DNA from: an uncultured Collinsella sp.
Lineage (GTDB): Bacteria; Actinomycetota; Coriobacteriia; Coriobacteriales; Coriobacteriaceae
NCBI GenBank assembly: GCA_900541205.1
Contig: UQIV01000010.1
Location: forward strand, 1-64,000
Direction: 5' to 3'
Length of the DNA stretch: 64,000 bases
Every line of letters begins with the position of its first letter. Position 1 is the stretch's first letter. The notes below the pieces were generated by a model. That model was not told the DNA's origin and did not search any database. It saw nothing but the letters and a program-made list of their open reading frames with translations. Shown here piece after piece: positions 8,296 to 16,528 of the stretch. Both the position numbers and the translations under genes were made by a program.

Positions 8296-9600
8296 CTAGC
8301 CTATATCCGCCTTGATGAGGTCGAGAGTGCGCTGGCAGTTTTCGTGGACGGGGCCGAGCATATGCTCGCGCAGGTCCGCCATGCCGGGCAGGTCGGCGTA
8401 TTCGTCCATGACCTCTTCCATGCAAACGGGTACCTCGTAGGCGAGGTCCATCATGGCCGCAAAGCAAAACTTCTCGGATAGCCCGGCATCGGTGAGCGCC
8501 GCCTCCAGCGCGGGGTCGCCCATACCGTGGTATCGGCGGATAGCGCCTGGACCGATGCGCCCCACACGATTTTCGCCGCCAACGCTCATGGCAAGGCGCG
8601 CCCGGCGGCGCATGCGCTCGTATGCCAGCCCCGATGCAACGTCATACATACGGGCCATCATAGCTGTGCCGCCGTTTCCAAGGAGCAGGGAATAGTTTTT
8701 CGCATGCGCATCCGGTGCGCCGATAATGGCGTTGAAGAACAGTATCTGCGTAAACAGATGCAGGTTAAGTTGATGGTGGCTCGTAGTTACGAGGAGCTCT
8801 TGAATGTCGCGTGTGGTCGGGCCGCCGTCTGCCGTGTACTTCTGGGCGGGCATCACCCCAAGTGCCTGACAGAGGTCTTCTTGATGTAGGCGCCTGATCG
8901 TTCCGTCTTCGACTTTCACGCGGTCATAGCGCTCAACAATGAGGGTAGGTTCGTCCTCAAACATACGATATTCGACGTTTGCCGTTGCGATACCCACGCG
9001 CTGGGCGCTTTTCATGCAGACAAACTCATTGAGAGCCTCGAGTTTAAATCCGTTAACGCCATTTTTGAAAATATGCGTCGTGGGCGAGGAGCCCATGCAT
9101 TCGCACCAGCGGCCGTTTATGAACGCGAGCGCGAACTTGCCCTGGTTGCCTCCAAGTGACCAACTTTCATCTAGACCCATCCACGATGCATCGCGGTCAT
9201 CTCTGATCGACTTGAGGCGCAAGGCAATCTCGTGGTCGTCTATAGGGCGGTATTCGCCAGTGCGATGCAAGACGGCGTCGATATCTTCTTCGACGCAAAA
9301 CTGCACTCCGCCCGGACAGTCGAGTCCGATATGGCTGAGCAACGCAACGGGATTGTTGGGCCTAGCATCGAATTCGGCGGCAATCGCTTTTCGTTGGTCC
9401 TCGCTGTCGGGTAGAAGGCCAAACAGGTACGGATTCATGACCTGTTGGCCGTATGTGCGATTTGATATGGGAATGTTGGTCGATAGGGCTGGCCCGTCAT
9501 AATCTTGATCGTAGACAAAACTGACTAGACCGTTCTCATCTTGCGTGAGCGTTCCCGCAGGTACGCCGCAAATAATGGTCCGAAGTGATGTTCTGGCCAT
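8296..9600 (-). CDS. hipA: HipA-family serine/threonine kinase toxin
   Basis: A 434-residue HipA-type kinase. The E. coli homologue phosphorylates glutamyl-tRNA synthetase and causes persistence. An N-terminal HipA subdomain (residues 1-110) is followed by the flexible loop S148-LGGNQGK, where Ser148 matches the autophosphorylation serine of E. coli HipA. Then come the hinge VERYDR (222-227), the catalytic Asp297 in PDAHAKN, and Asp320 in YDVAS for Mg. The residue before Pro in the usual G-N-x-D-x-H-x-K-N motif is Ala rather than Asn. It follows hipB with a 3-base gap and is transcribed with it. The target is unknown. Confidence 0.92.
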   Translation of the reverse strand: MARTSLRTIICGVPAGTLTQDENGLVSFVYDQDYDGPALSTNIPISNRTYGQQVMNPYLFGLLPDSEDQRKAIAAEFDARPNNPVALLSHIGLDCPGGVQFCVEEDIDAVLHRTGEYRPIDDHEIALRLKSIRDDRDASWMGLDESWSLGGNQGKFALAFINGRWCECMGSSPTTHIFKNGVNGFKLEALNEFVCMKSAQRVGIATANVEYRMFEDEPTLIVERYDRVKVEDGTIRRLHQEDLCQALGVMPAQKYTADGGPTTRDIQELLVTTSHHQLNLHLFTQILFFNAIIGAPDAHAKNYSLLLGNGGTAMMARMYDVASGLAYERMRRRARLAMSVGGENRVGRIGPGAIRRYHGMGDPALEAALTDAGLSEKFCFAAMMDLAYEVPVCMEEVMDEYADLPGMADLREHMLGPVHENCQRTLDLIKADIG

Positions 9601-9603
9601 TGG

Positions 9604-10074
9604 CTATTTCCCTTCGGGCTTGGTTTGGTTAGATGCGTTTGCGGCAATCGAGACTCCGAGATTGGACATGGCGAAATCGGCGAAGACTTCGTCGTAAAGT
9701 GCGGATGTAAAGGGGGCATCTGCAAGAGCCGGAATGGCGGTGCTACGACGGTTGCGATGATGAGGACGTTGAGTGTGATGGCGCCTGGGGATGCTGCGAG
9801 GCAGCGGATTGGCATGCGGGGCGTCGACTGGTCGCTCGTTTTTTGCTTCGCCGATATCCCCTTGAGCGGCGAGTGCCAGTCCAAGAGCATCGAAAATCGT
9901 CAGCAGCTTGTCGAGTCGAATGCCAGTGGCGTCTCCTAGCTCGAGCGATGCGAGCAGGCGCTCCGAAACACCGGCCTTTTTAGCGAGGGCGGCACGGGTG
10001 AGACCCTGAGCCTCGCGTGCCTGACGCACGTAGATGCCAGCTTGGCGCGGTGTGGTGATGGGAAGGGTATCCAC
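9604..10074 (-). CDS. hipB: HipB-like XRE-family antitoxin
   Basis: A 156-residue protein with an N-terminal helix-turn-helix (residues about 8-70; LTRAALAKKAGVSERLLASLE is the core). The C-terminal tail is Pro/Arg/His-rich and longer than in E. coli HipB (88 residues). It is placed directly before hipA, and three operator-like repeats precede the start. It should neutralise HipA and repress the operon. Confidence 0.85.
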   Translation of the reverse strand: MDTLPITTPRQAGIYVRQAREAQGLTRAALAKKAGVSERLLASLELGDATGIRLDKLLTIFDALGLALAAQGDIGEAKNERPVDAPHANPLPRSIPRRHHTQRPHHRNRRSTAIPALADAPFTSALYDEVFADFAMSNLGVSIAANASNQTKPEGK

Positions 10075-10088
10075 GGCGATCTCCTAAC

Positions 10089-10158
10089 ATGCAGACTTTT
10101 GCATATCAGTATGACATGCAAAAGTCTGCATGAAAAGGCATTATGCAAAACTCTGCAT
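10089..10158 (-). promoter_or_regulatory. Triple HipB operator, 27-bp spacing
   Basis: Three 16-bp sites of the form ATGCA-N6-TGCAT lie at 10089-10104, 10116-10131 and 10143-10158: ATGCAGACTTTTGCAT, ATGCAAAAGTCTGCAT and ATGCAAAACTCTGCAT. Their starts are exactly 27 bp apart. The first ends 15 bases upstream of the hipB start, so bound repressor would cover the promoter. Confidence 0.8.
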
Positions 10159-10198
10159 GAGACCTCTACATTGATGTTGAGCTTATGAGAGGCGTTTT

Positions 10199-10783
10199 TT
10201 ATATCGCCAAAATCCCCAGATGCTCAAGCAAGATCTTAAGCCCGATAAGGATAAGCACAACGCCGCCCACGATGGTGGCGGGTTTTTCGTAGCGCGCGCC
10301 AAAGGTGTGGCCGATCGCTACGCCGGCGACGGAGAAGATAAACGTTGTGACGCCGATAAGCGATACAGCGGGAACGATGTCAACCGAGAGCGCCGCAAAC
10401 GAGATGCCTACGGCTAGGGCGTCGATTGAGGTAGCGATGGCGAGGATCAGGTATTCTACCAGGTCAATCTTTTCGGCATCCTTGTCGTCGCCTTCGTCCT
10501 CATCTTCGTCTTCGGAAAAGGCTTCCCGCAGCATTTTGCCGCCGATAAAGGCCAGAAGGATAAAGGCGATCCAATGGTCGATCGGTCCGATGATGCCCAT
10601 GAATTGACTGCCGAGCGCCCATCCGATTACGGGCATGCCGGCCTGGAAGCCGCCAAAGAATAGGCCGAGCACCACGGCGACTTTAAGGTTGATCTTTTTC
10701 ATGCCGAGACCCTTGCAGATGGAAACGGCAAAAGCGTCCATCGAAAGGCCAACGGCGAGCAGCACGAGCTCTGCGAGTCCCAT
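10199..10783 (-). CDS. mntP: Putative manganese efflux pump MntP
   Basis: A 194-residue, six-helix inner-membrane protein of the MntP family that exports Mn(II). The family signature LLAVGLSMDAFAVSICKG is at residues 7-24, and the second-half repeat AIATSIDALAVGISFA is at about 120-135. Both carry the paired Asp residues of the family. A cytoplasmic loop of acidic residues (about 95-108, EDEDEDEGDDKDAE) separates the halves and is longer than in E. coli. GAGGGAG precedes the ATG. It is monocistronic and divergent from disA across about 220 bases that hold both promoters. Confidence 0.93.
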   Translation of the reverse strand: MGLAELVLLAVGLSMDAFAVSICKGLGMKKINLKVAVVLGLFFGGFQAGMPVIGWALGSQFMGIIGPIDHWIAFILLAFIGGKMLREAFSEDEDEDEGDDKDAEKIDLVEYLILAIATSIDALAVGISFAALSVDIVPAVSLIGVTTFIFSVAGVAIGHTFGARYEKPATIVGGVVLILIGLKILLEHLGILAI

Positions 10784-11004
10784 AGTCTGGCTCCCTCTCT
10801 GCGGGCGAGCCCGATTACGCGACTACTCCCTCATTAATATGAGACCCGATGCTACCACACGAGCAGTCAAAAGAACCCCGTCCCAAATGAGCTACCTAAG
10901 CGGTGTTCGCTCATTCTGTAAGCATCGGATTTCGCAAGCGCCGCAGGGACAAACCGTGAGAAACTATTTAGCGTTTATGGAGCGTATACGATGGGAGCGA
11001 TGCC

Positions 11005-12072
11005 TTGGATAAGAACGAGCTGCAAAAGCGTATGGAACAGGCCATCCGCCTGACGGCACCTGGTCAGCCGATCCGCACCGCCCTCGACATGATCATCGCC
11101 GGTCACCTGGGCGCCCTTATCTGCGTCGGCGACACCGAAAACGTGCTCGCTGCCGGTAACGACGGCTTCCCGCTCAATATTTCGTTTACCTCGAACCGTC
11201 TGTTCGAGCTCTCCAAGATGGATGGTGCCATCGTCATCGACGGCGACCTCACCCAGATCCTGCGCGCCAACTTCCACCTCAATCCCGATCCCTCGCTCGC
11301 CACGAGTGAGACGGGCATGCGTCACCGCACCGCCGCTCGCATGTCGGTGCTCACCGATGCCATCGTGATCTCGGTCTCGGCCCGTCGTGCCGTCGTCAAC
11401 GTGTACGTTCACGGCAAGAGCTACGAGATTCAGCCTGTCACCACCATCATGAGCTCGGTCAACCAGCTCGTCGCCACGCTCCAGACTACCCGTCAGTCGC
11501 TCGATCGCTCCCTGCTGCGCCTGACGGCCCTTGAGCTCGACGACTACGTTACGCTCGCCGACATTACCGGTATTTTCTCGAGCTTCGAGATCATGCAGCA
11601 GGCAAAGACTGAGCTTAAGGATTGCATTGTCAAGCTGGGCAACCAGGGCAAGCTCGTGCAGATGCAGCTCGAGCAGCTCGCGGGCTCCAGCATGGATACC
11701 GAATACGACCTGATGATCCGCGACTACGCGAGCGATTCCTCCGAGGCAAACGCCGAGAAGATTCGCGCCGAGCTCGCTCGCATGACACCTAAGGACCTGT
11801 CCGACCCACAGCATGTGGCTGCGGTTCTGGGTTACGACGACCTGGACGAGGACTCCGTCATGACGCCGCTGGGCCTACGTACGCTTTCGCGCGTGTCCGT
11901 TGTGCGCGACGGCGTGGCCGAGAAAATCGTCGACGAGTACGGCTCGTTGCAGGAGCTCATGGACGACATCAGCGAGGATCCGGAGCGTTTGGGCGACTTT
12001 GGTGTTAACAACCCTGCCATTCTTGCGGACTCGCTGTACCGCATGAAGGGCACCAAACAGGGGAACGCATAA
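11005..12072 (+). CDS. disA: DNA integrity scanning diadenylate cyclase DisA
   Basis: A 355-residue octameric enzyme that makes cyclic di-AMP from two ATP and slows synthesis at branched DNA. The DAC domain has D73-G74-A75 and R106-H107-R108-T109, the two catalytic signatures. A helical linker follows, and the C-terminal region has a helix-hairpin-helix DNA-binding domain (about 290-355). The start appears to be TTG at 11005 with GGGAG eight bases upstream; nearby ATGs are out of frame. It is the first gene of a run to the YacP-like gene and overlaps ispD by one base. Confidence 0.96.
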   Translation: MDKNELQKRMEQAIRLTAPGQPIRTALDMIIAGHLGALICVGDTENVLAAGNDGFPLNISFTSNRLFELSKMDGAIVIDGDLTQILRANFHLNPDPSLATSETGMRHRTAARMSVLTDAIVISVSARRAVVNVYVHGKSYEIQPVTTIMSSVNQLVATLQTTRQSLDRSLLRLTALELDDYVTLADITGIFSSFEIMQQAKTELKDCIVKLGNQGKLVQMQLEQLAGSSMDTEYDLMIRDYASDSSEANAEKIRAELARMTPKDLSDPQHVAAVLGYDDLDEDSVMTPLGLRTLSRVSVVRDGVAEKIVDEYGSLQELMDDISEDPERLGDFGVNNPAILADSLYRMKGTKQGNA

Positions 12073-12800
12073 TGGCGCCCGTATGCGCCGTGGTCGTTGC
12101 CGGCGGCAGCGGCCAGCGCTTTGGAAATCCCGGCGGCAAGCAGCTCGTTAACGTGGCGGGCCGTCCACTTATGAGCTGGTCCATCCGCGCGTTTGATCGG
12201 AGCGACAAGGTCGGCCACATCGTCGTGGTTTGCCCTGCCGAGCGTCGTGCCGAGATGCGACGCCTGGCCATCGACCCGTTTGACTATGACACGCCCATCA
12301 GCTTTGCCGATGCCGGCGATACCCGTCAGGATTCCACCCGTGCCGGCGTGCATGCGGTTCCGGCGGGTTTCGAATATGTTGCCATTCACGACGGCGCCCG
12401 TCCGCTCATTACCACCGAGGCCATCGACCATGCCATCGACGTGCTTATGGGCGACCGTGCCCTCGACGGTGTCGTGTGCGGACAGCCCGCGATCGACACG
12501 CTCAAGATCGTCGACGGCGACAATATCGTCGAGACGCCGCCGCGCGAGCTCTATTGGGCCGCACAGACGCCGCAGATCTTTAGCGTCGACGCCATGAAGC
12601 GTGCTCACGCCGCAGCTATCGCCGAGGGTTTTATCGGCACCGACGATTCGTCGCTGGTCGAGCGCATGGGCGGACGCGTACGTTGCGTCCAGAGTCCGCG
12701 CGATAACCTTAAGGTGACGGTGCCCGAGGACCTGCGTCCCGTAACCGCGATTCTGCTCGGCCGCATGGCCGAGGGAGAGGACCTTCCCCATGTTCAGTAA
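12072..12800 (+). CDS. ispD: 2-C-methyl-D-erythritol 4-phosphate cytidylyltransferase
   Basis: A 242-residue enzyme of the MEP pathway that makes CDP-methylerythritol from CTP and MEP. The nucleotide-binding start VVVAGGSGQRFG is at residues 6-17, with Lys in GGKQ. The later motifs IHDGARPL (about 109) and the basic segment near DTLKIVDG are intact. The ATG overlaps the disA stop and the gene overlaps ispF by 11 bases, so the three are tightly coupled. Confidence 0.96.
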   Translation: MAPVCAVVVAGGSGQRFGNPGGKQLVNVAGRPLMSWSIRAFDRSDKVGHIVVVCPAERRAEMRRLAIDPFDYDTPISFADAGDTRQDSTRAGVHAVPAGFEYVAIHDGARPLITTEAIDHAIDVLMGDRALDGVVCGQPAIDTLKIVDGDNIVETPPRELYWAAQTPQIFSVDAMKRAHAAAIAEGFIGTDDSSLVERMGGRVRCVQSPRDNLKVTVPEDLRPVTAILLGRMAEGEDLPHVQ

Positions 12801-13284
12801 CCTGCGCATTGGCCACGGCTACGACGTCCACCGTCTGGTGGAGGGGCGTCGATGTATCATCGGCGGGGTCGACATCCCCTACGAGCGTGGCCTGCTGGGC
12901 CACTCGGATGCCGATGTGCTCGCGCACGCCTTGGCCGACGCCATTCTGGGCGCCTGCCGCGGGGGAGACATCGGCAAGCTATTCCCCGACACCGATCCCG
13001 CGTACGAGGGTGCCGATTCGATGGTGCTGCTCGCTCGCGTGATGGACTATGCGCGCGAGCTGGGCTTTGAGTTTGTCGATGCCGACTGCACTATTGCCTG
13101 TCAGCAACCCAAGATCACCCCGCACCGCGATACCATGCGTGCCAACCTTGCCCATGCCCTGGGCGTTGACGTCGAAAATGTAGGCGTCGCCGCCACCACG
13201 ACCGAAAAGCTCGGTTGGGAAGGCCAAGGCGAGGGAATCGGCGCCTGGGCCGTCTGCCTGCTACAGAAAACCGTTAAGGAGTAA
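12790..13284 (+). CDS. ispF: 2-C-methyl-D-erythritol 2,4-cyclodiphosphate synthase
   Basis: A 164-residue trimeric MEP-pathway enzyme that cyclises CDP-ME 2-phosphate to MEcPP. The zinc ligands are in GHGYDVH (residues 8-14) and the family motif LLGHSDADVLAHA is at about 35-47. The C terminus has TTTEKLGWEGQGEGI. It overlaps ispD and sits 3 bases before cysS. ispE is not in the window. Confidence 0.96.
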   Translation: MFSNLRIGHGYDVHRLVEGRRCIIGGVDIPYERGLLGHSDADVLAHALADAILGACRGGDIGKLFPDTDPAYEGADSMVLLARVMDYARELGFEFVDADCTIACQQPKITPHRDTMRANLAHALGVDVENVGVAATTTEKLGWEGQGEGIGAWAVCLLQKTVKE

Positions 13285-13287
13285 CGA

Positions 13288-14754
13288 ATGCGTATCTACA
13301 ACAGCGCTACCCATAAAAAGGAAGAGTTCCAGCCCATCGAGTCCGGCAAGGTTCGCATGTACGTGTGCGGCCCCACGGTCTACGACAACATCCACATCGG
13401 CAATGCCCGTACGTTCATCAGCTTTGACGTGATTCGTCGCTGGCTCATCGCGAGCGGCTACGAGGTCACGTTCGCCCAGAACCTTACCGATGTCGATGAC
13501 AAGATCATCAAGCGCGCCAACGAGCAGGGCCGTACGGCTGCCGAAGTCGCGACGGAGTTCTCCGATAAGTTCATCGGCGTCATGCGCGCCGCCAACGTGC
13601 TCGATCCCGATGTGCGCCCCCGCGCCACCAAGGAGATCGGCCCCATGATCGCCATGATCAAGACGCTTATCGAGCAGGGCCACGCTTACGCCGCCGATAA
13701 CGGCGACGTGTATTTTGCCGTGCGCAGCGATCCCAACTATGGTCAGGTCTCGGGCCGCAACATCGACGACCTTATGGTTGGCGCGCGCATCGAGGAGAAC
13801 GAGGACAAGAACGACCCACTCGACTTTGCCCTGTGGAAGGCCGCTAAGCCCGGCGAGCCCAGCTGGCCGAGCCCCTGGGGCGAGGGCCGTCCCGGTTGGC
13901 ACACCGAGTGCGCCGCCATGGTGCATCGCTACCTGGGCACTCCGATCGACATCCACGGCGGCGGCTCCGACCTTGCCTTCCCGCATCACGAGAACGAGTG
14001 CGCCCAGGCCACCTGCGCCTGGCACCAGGGCTTCTCCAACACTTGGATGCACACGGGCATGCTGCTGGTAGACGGCGAGAAGATGTCCAAGTCGCTCGGC
14101 AACTTCTTTACGCTGGCCGAGGTCCTCGAGCAGCACTCCGCTGCCGCCCTGCGCCTGCTGATGCTGCAGACGAGCTATCGCTCGCCGCTCGATTTTTCTT
14201 GGGAGCGCCTGGAGGGTGCCGAGAACTCGCTCACGCGTATCGCCGGTACGGTCGAGAACCTGCGCTGGGCCGCGAACCATGCGACGGCCGATGCCGATGC
14301 GGCTGCCGCCGAGGCGTTTGCCGCCAAGGCCGCCGAGACCCGTGCCACCTTTAAGGAGTGCATGGACGACGACTTTAACACCGCTGGTGCCATGGGTGCC
14401 GTCTTTGGCTTTGTGACCGAGTGCAACCAGTACCTGGAGCAGGCGGGCGACGCTGCCGACAAGGCCGCCGCGCTTGCCGCCGCCGACACGCTGGCCGAGC
14501 TGCTCGATACGCTTGGCGTTGAGCTCCCCGAGCCCAAGGTCGAGCTGCCGCTGGGCCTGCTGGGCGTTGCCGCCGGTTTGGTCGCCTATACGGGTGACGA
14601 CGTGGACGAGGCCGCTGCCAAGATTCTCGAGGCCCGCGCCGAAGCCCGCGCCGCCAAGAACTGGGATCTGGCCGACGCCATCCGCGACCAGCTCAAGGAC
14701 CTGGGCCTGACGATTGAAGATACGGCCGCGGGTACTCGTATTAAGACCCTCTAG
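13288..14754 (+). CDS. cysS: Cysteinyl-tRNA synthetase
   Basis: A 488-residue class I synthetase. The HIGH-type motif reads HIGN (residues about 36-39) within CGPTVYDNIHIGNAR, where the Cys is a zinc ligand. The other zinc ligands are near GWHTECAAM and FPHHENE. The KMSKS loop is KMSKSLGN at about 266. A DALR-type helical tail completes the usual length. It is part of the ispF-cysS-rlmB gene order shared with Bacillus. A long hairpin follows its stop codon. Confidence 0.97.
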   Translation: MRIYNSATHKKEEFQPIESGKVRMYVCGPTVYDNIHIGNARTFISFDVIRRWLIASGYEVTFAQNLTDVDDKIIKRANEQGRTAAEVATEFSDKFIGVMRAANVLDPDVRPRATKEIGPMIAMIKTLIEQGHAYAADNGDVYFAVRSDPNYGQVSGRNIDDLMVGARIEENEDKNDPLDFALWKAAKPGEPSWPSPWGEGRPGWHTECAAMVHRYLGTPIDIHGGGSDLAFPHHENECAQATCAWHQGFSNTWMHTGMLLVDGEKMSKSLGNFFTLAEVLEQHSAAALRLLMLQTSYRSPLDFSWERLEGAENSLTRIAGTVENLRWAANHATADADAAAAEAFAAKAAETRATFKECMDDDFNTAGAMGAVFGFVTECNQYLEQAGDAADKAAALAAADTLAELLDTLGVELPEPKVELPLGLLGVAAGLVAYTGDDVDEAAAKILEARAEARAAKNWDLADAIRDQLKDLGLTIEDTAAGTRIKTL

Positions 14755-14760
14755 TATTTG

Positions 14761-14863
14761 TCGACCGTTCGAGGTGCGGCAGATTGCCTTGAAAGAAGAG
14801 GGCATAGACCTTGTGGTCATGCCCGACGATTGAAAGGCAAGGTGCCGTGGCTCGGACGGTCGA
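14761..14863. repeat. 103-bp imperfect hairpin between cysS and rlmB
   Basis: TCGACCGTTCGAG (14761-14773) pairs with CTCGGACGGTCGA (14851-14863). TTGCCTT near 14784-14790 pairs with AAGGCAA at 14834-14840. The tip is GGGCATAGACC/GGTCATGCCC (14800-14824) with a TTGT loop. Nearly the whole segment pairs, but no T run follows. It begins 7 bases after the cysS stop. It could be an RNA processing or stability element, or a mobile palindromic repeat. Confidence 0.7.
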
Positions 14864-14897
14864 TTCTTGTTCGTTATCTATTTAAGGAGGTCGTCCT

Positions 14898-15812
14898 ATG
14901 GCCGACAATCGCAAGCGTGCACCTCGTGGCGGCAAGCAGGCCGCTTCTGGCTCGCGTCCGATTCGCCGCAACGACCGCGCTGCCGCTCCCAAGGGCCAGC
15001 GCGATCGTACCCAGGCCGCACGTCCGCAGCGCGATCGCAACCGCGACGCTGTCCAGGCTCCCAAGGGTGAGTTCATCGAGGGTCGTCGTGCTGCCGCCGA
15101 GGCGCTACGTACCGGTTTTCCCATCAAGTGCGCGCTCATTGCCGAGGGCGGGGAGCGCGACGCCGCCTTGTCGCGCCTGGTCGACGACCTCAACGCCGCG
15201 GGTGTCCGCATTAAGTATGTGCCGCGCGCGCAGCTCGACGCACTGTCGAGCCATGGCGCTCACCAGGGCATTGCGCTCGAGGTTGGCAACTTCCCCTATG
15301 CCGATGTCGCCGATATTCTCGACCGCGCAGGCGAGGGCCCGGCACTTGTCGTGGTGCTCGACCATGTGACTGACGATGGCAACTTTGGTGCCATCGTGCG
15401 CTCCGCCGAGGTTGTGGGCGCGGCCGGCGTCATCATCGCCAACAAGCGCGCCGCCGGCGTGACCGTGGGCAGCTACAAGACTTCAGCCGGCGCCGTCATG
15501 CATCTGCCTATCGCGCAGGTGCCCAACATTGCCCGTGCACTCGACGATCTTAAGGCCGCTGGCTTTTGGGTGGGCGGCGCCTCCGAGCACGCCGAAGGCA
15601 GTTGCTGGGATGCTCCCTTCGAGGGCCGCGTGGCGCTCGTCATGGGCTCCGAGGGCGACGGCATCTCGCGCCTGGTGCTTGAGAAATGCGACTTTTTGAC
15701 CAAGCTTCCCCAACGCGGCATGACCGAGAGCCTCAATGTTGCCCAGGCGACCACGGCGCTGTGCTTTGAGTGGCTGCGCCGCAACGCCGGCGAGCTCATG
15801 GGGGAGGAGTAG
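14898..15812 (+). CDS. rlmB: 23S rRNA (guanosine-2'-O)-methyltransferase RlmB, TrmH/SpoU family
   Basis: A 304-residue SPOUT methyltransferase that should methylate G2251 (E. coli numbering) of 23S rRNA. The first 55 residues are a basic, disordered extension. The substrate-binding domain with IEGRRAAAEAL begins near residue 57. SPOUT motifs follow: DHVTDDGNFGAIVRSAE (motif 1, about 155-171), VMGSEGDGISRL (motif 2, about 248-259) and SLNVAQATTALCFEWLRR (motif 3, about 277-294). ATG 14898 follows AAGGAGG. The next gene starts 4 bases after its stop. Confidence 0.94.
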   Translation: MADNRKRAPRGGKQAASGSRPIRRNDRAAAPKGQRDRTQAARPQRDRNRDAVQAPKGEFIEGRRAAAEALRTGFPIKCALIAEGGERDAALSRLVDDLNAAGVRIKYVPRAQLDALSSHGAHQGIALEVGNFPYADVADILDRAGEGPALVVVLDHVTDDGNFGAIVRSAEVVGAAGVIIANKRAAGVTVGSYKTSAGAVMHLPIAQVPNIARALDDLKAAGFWVGGASEHAEGSCWDAPFEGRVALVMGSEGDGISRLVLEKCDFLTKLPQRGMTESLNVAQATTALCFEWLRRNAGELMGEE

Positions 15813-15815
15813 CGC

Positions 15816-16493
15816 ATGTCCAAAAAGAACCGTGCCAAGTCCAAGGCCAAGCGCTTTGGCGAGGGCTCGGCCAAGCCGATTGTTTCGGCCGCGACCTATG
15901 GCGTGGGCGGCAATGCGTTTGCGCAGGCCATCGCCGACCCGGTCTCGACGGTGCACTCCAACAAGCCCGAGCTGCTGGTGGTCGACGGTTACAACGTGAT
16001 CCACTGCACGCCGCGCTACGAAAAGCTCGTGTACGACCATTCCGACGATCTGTATTCCAGCGACGTTCACGATATGGCGCGCACTGCCCTCATTAACGAC
16101 GTGGCGGCGTTTGCCCAGGGCCGCTACGAGGCCGTAATCGTGTTTGACGGCGCGGGCAATATCTCCAGCGAGCGCCCCAATCTGCCGGCCCGTGGCGTGC
16201 GCATCGAGTTTTCGCCGACGGGCGTCTCTGCCGATACCGTGGTGCAAAAGCTCTGCATCGAGGCACGCGAGGAAGGTCGCGCGTGCTCCGTGGTATCGAG
16301 CGACGGCACGATCCAGGCTGTCGTCATGGGCAAGGGCGTCACGCGCATCTCGAGCCGTATGCTGGTGGATGAGATCAAACAGATCGATAACGACGTTCGC
16401 GAGGCAGAGGAAGCTCCGCAGATCAAGATGACTCTGGGCAGCCGCCTGAGTCCCGATGCCCTGGCCAAGCTCAAGGCCCTGCGTGGCCGGTAG
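15816..16493 (+). CDS. NYN-domain ribonuclease, YacP/Rae1-like
   Basis: A 225-residue protein. After a basic tail of about 50 residues comes a NYN (PIN-like) domain: LLVVDGYNVIH (about 52-62, first Asp), VIVFDGAG (about 108-115) and SVVSSDGTIQ (about 162-171). Bacillus Rae1 (YacP) of this family cleaves mRNA in the ribosomal A site. The position next to rlmB is the same as in Bacillus, which supports the call. A convergent terminator separates it from the next gene. Confidence 0.88.
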   Translation: MSKKNRAKSKAKRFGEGSAKPIVSAATYGVGGNAFAQAIADPVSTVHSNKPELLVVDGYNVIHCTPRYEKLVYDHSDDLYSSDVHDMARTALINDVAAFAQGRYEAVIVFDGAGNISSERPNLPARGVRIEFSPTGVSADTVVQKLCIEAREEGRACSVVSSDGTIQAVVMGKGVTRISSRMLVDEIKQIDNDVREAEEAPQIKMTLGSRLSPDALAKLKALRGR

Positions 16494-16494
16494 G

Positions 16495-16528
16495 GGAGTT
16501 GGCGGGGCAATGCTGCCTCGCTAACTCC
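16495..16528. terminator. Convergent bidirectional terminator
   Basis: GGAGTTGGCGGGGC pairs with GCCTCGCTAACTCC around AATGCT. It begins just after the YacP-like stop codon and overlaps the last codons of the minus-strand kinase gene. Confidence 0.7.

Noticed and set aside
10784..10860. yybP-ykoY (Mn) riboswitch before mntP
   Set aside because: A GGGAGTAG-like motif is present on the minus strand, but only about 50 bases lie between a likely -10 and the start codon and the other conserved pieces are not seen.
14758..15369. A 203-codon frame starting in the cysS-rlmB gap
   Set aside because: It runs through the long hairpin and then out of frame over rlmB; protein is low-complexity Arg/Ser.
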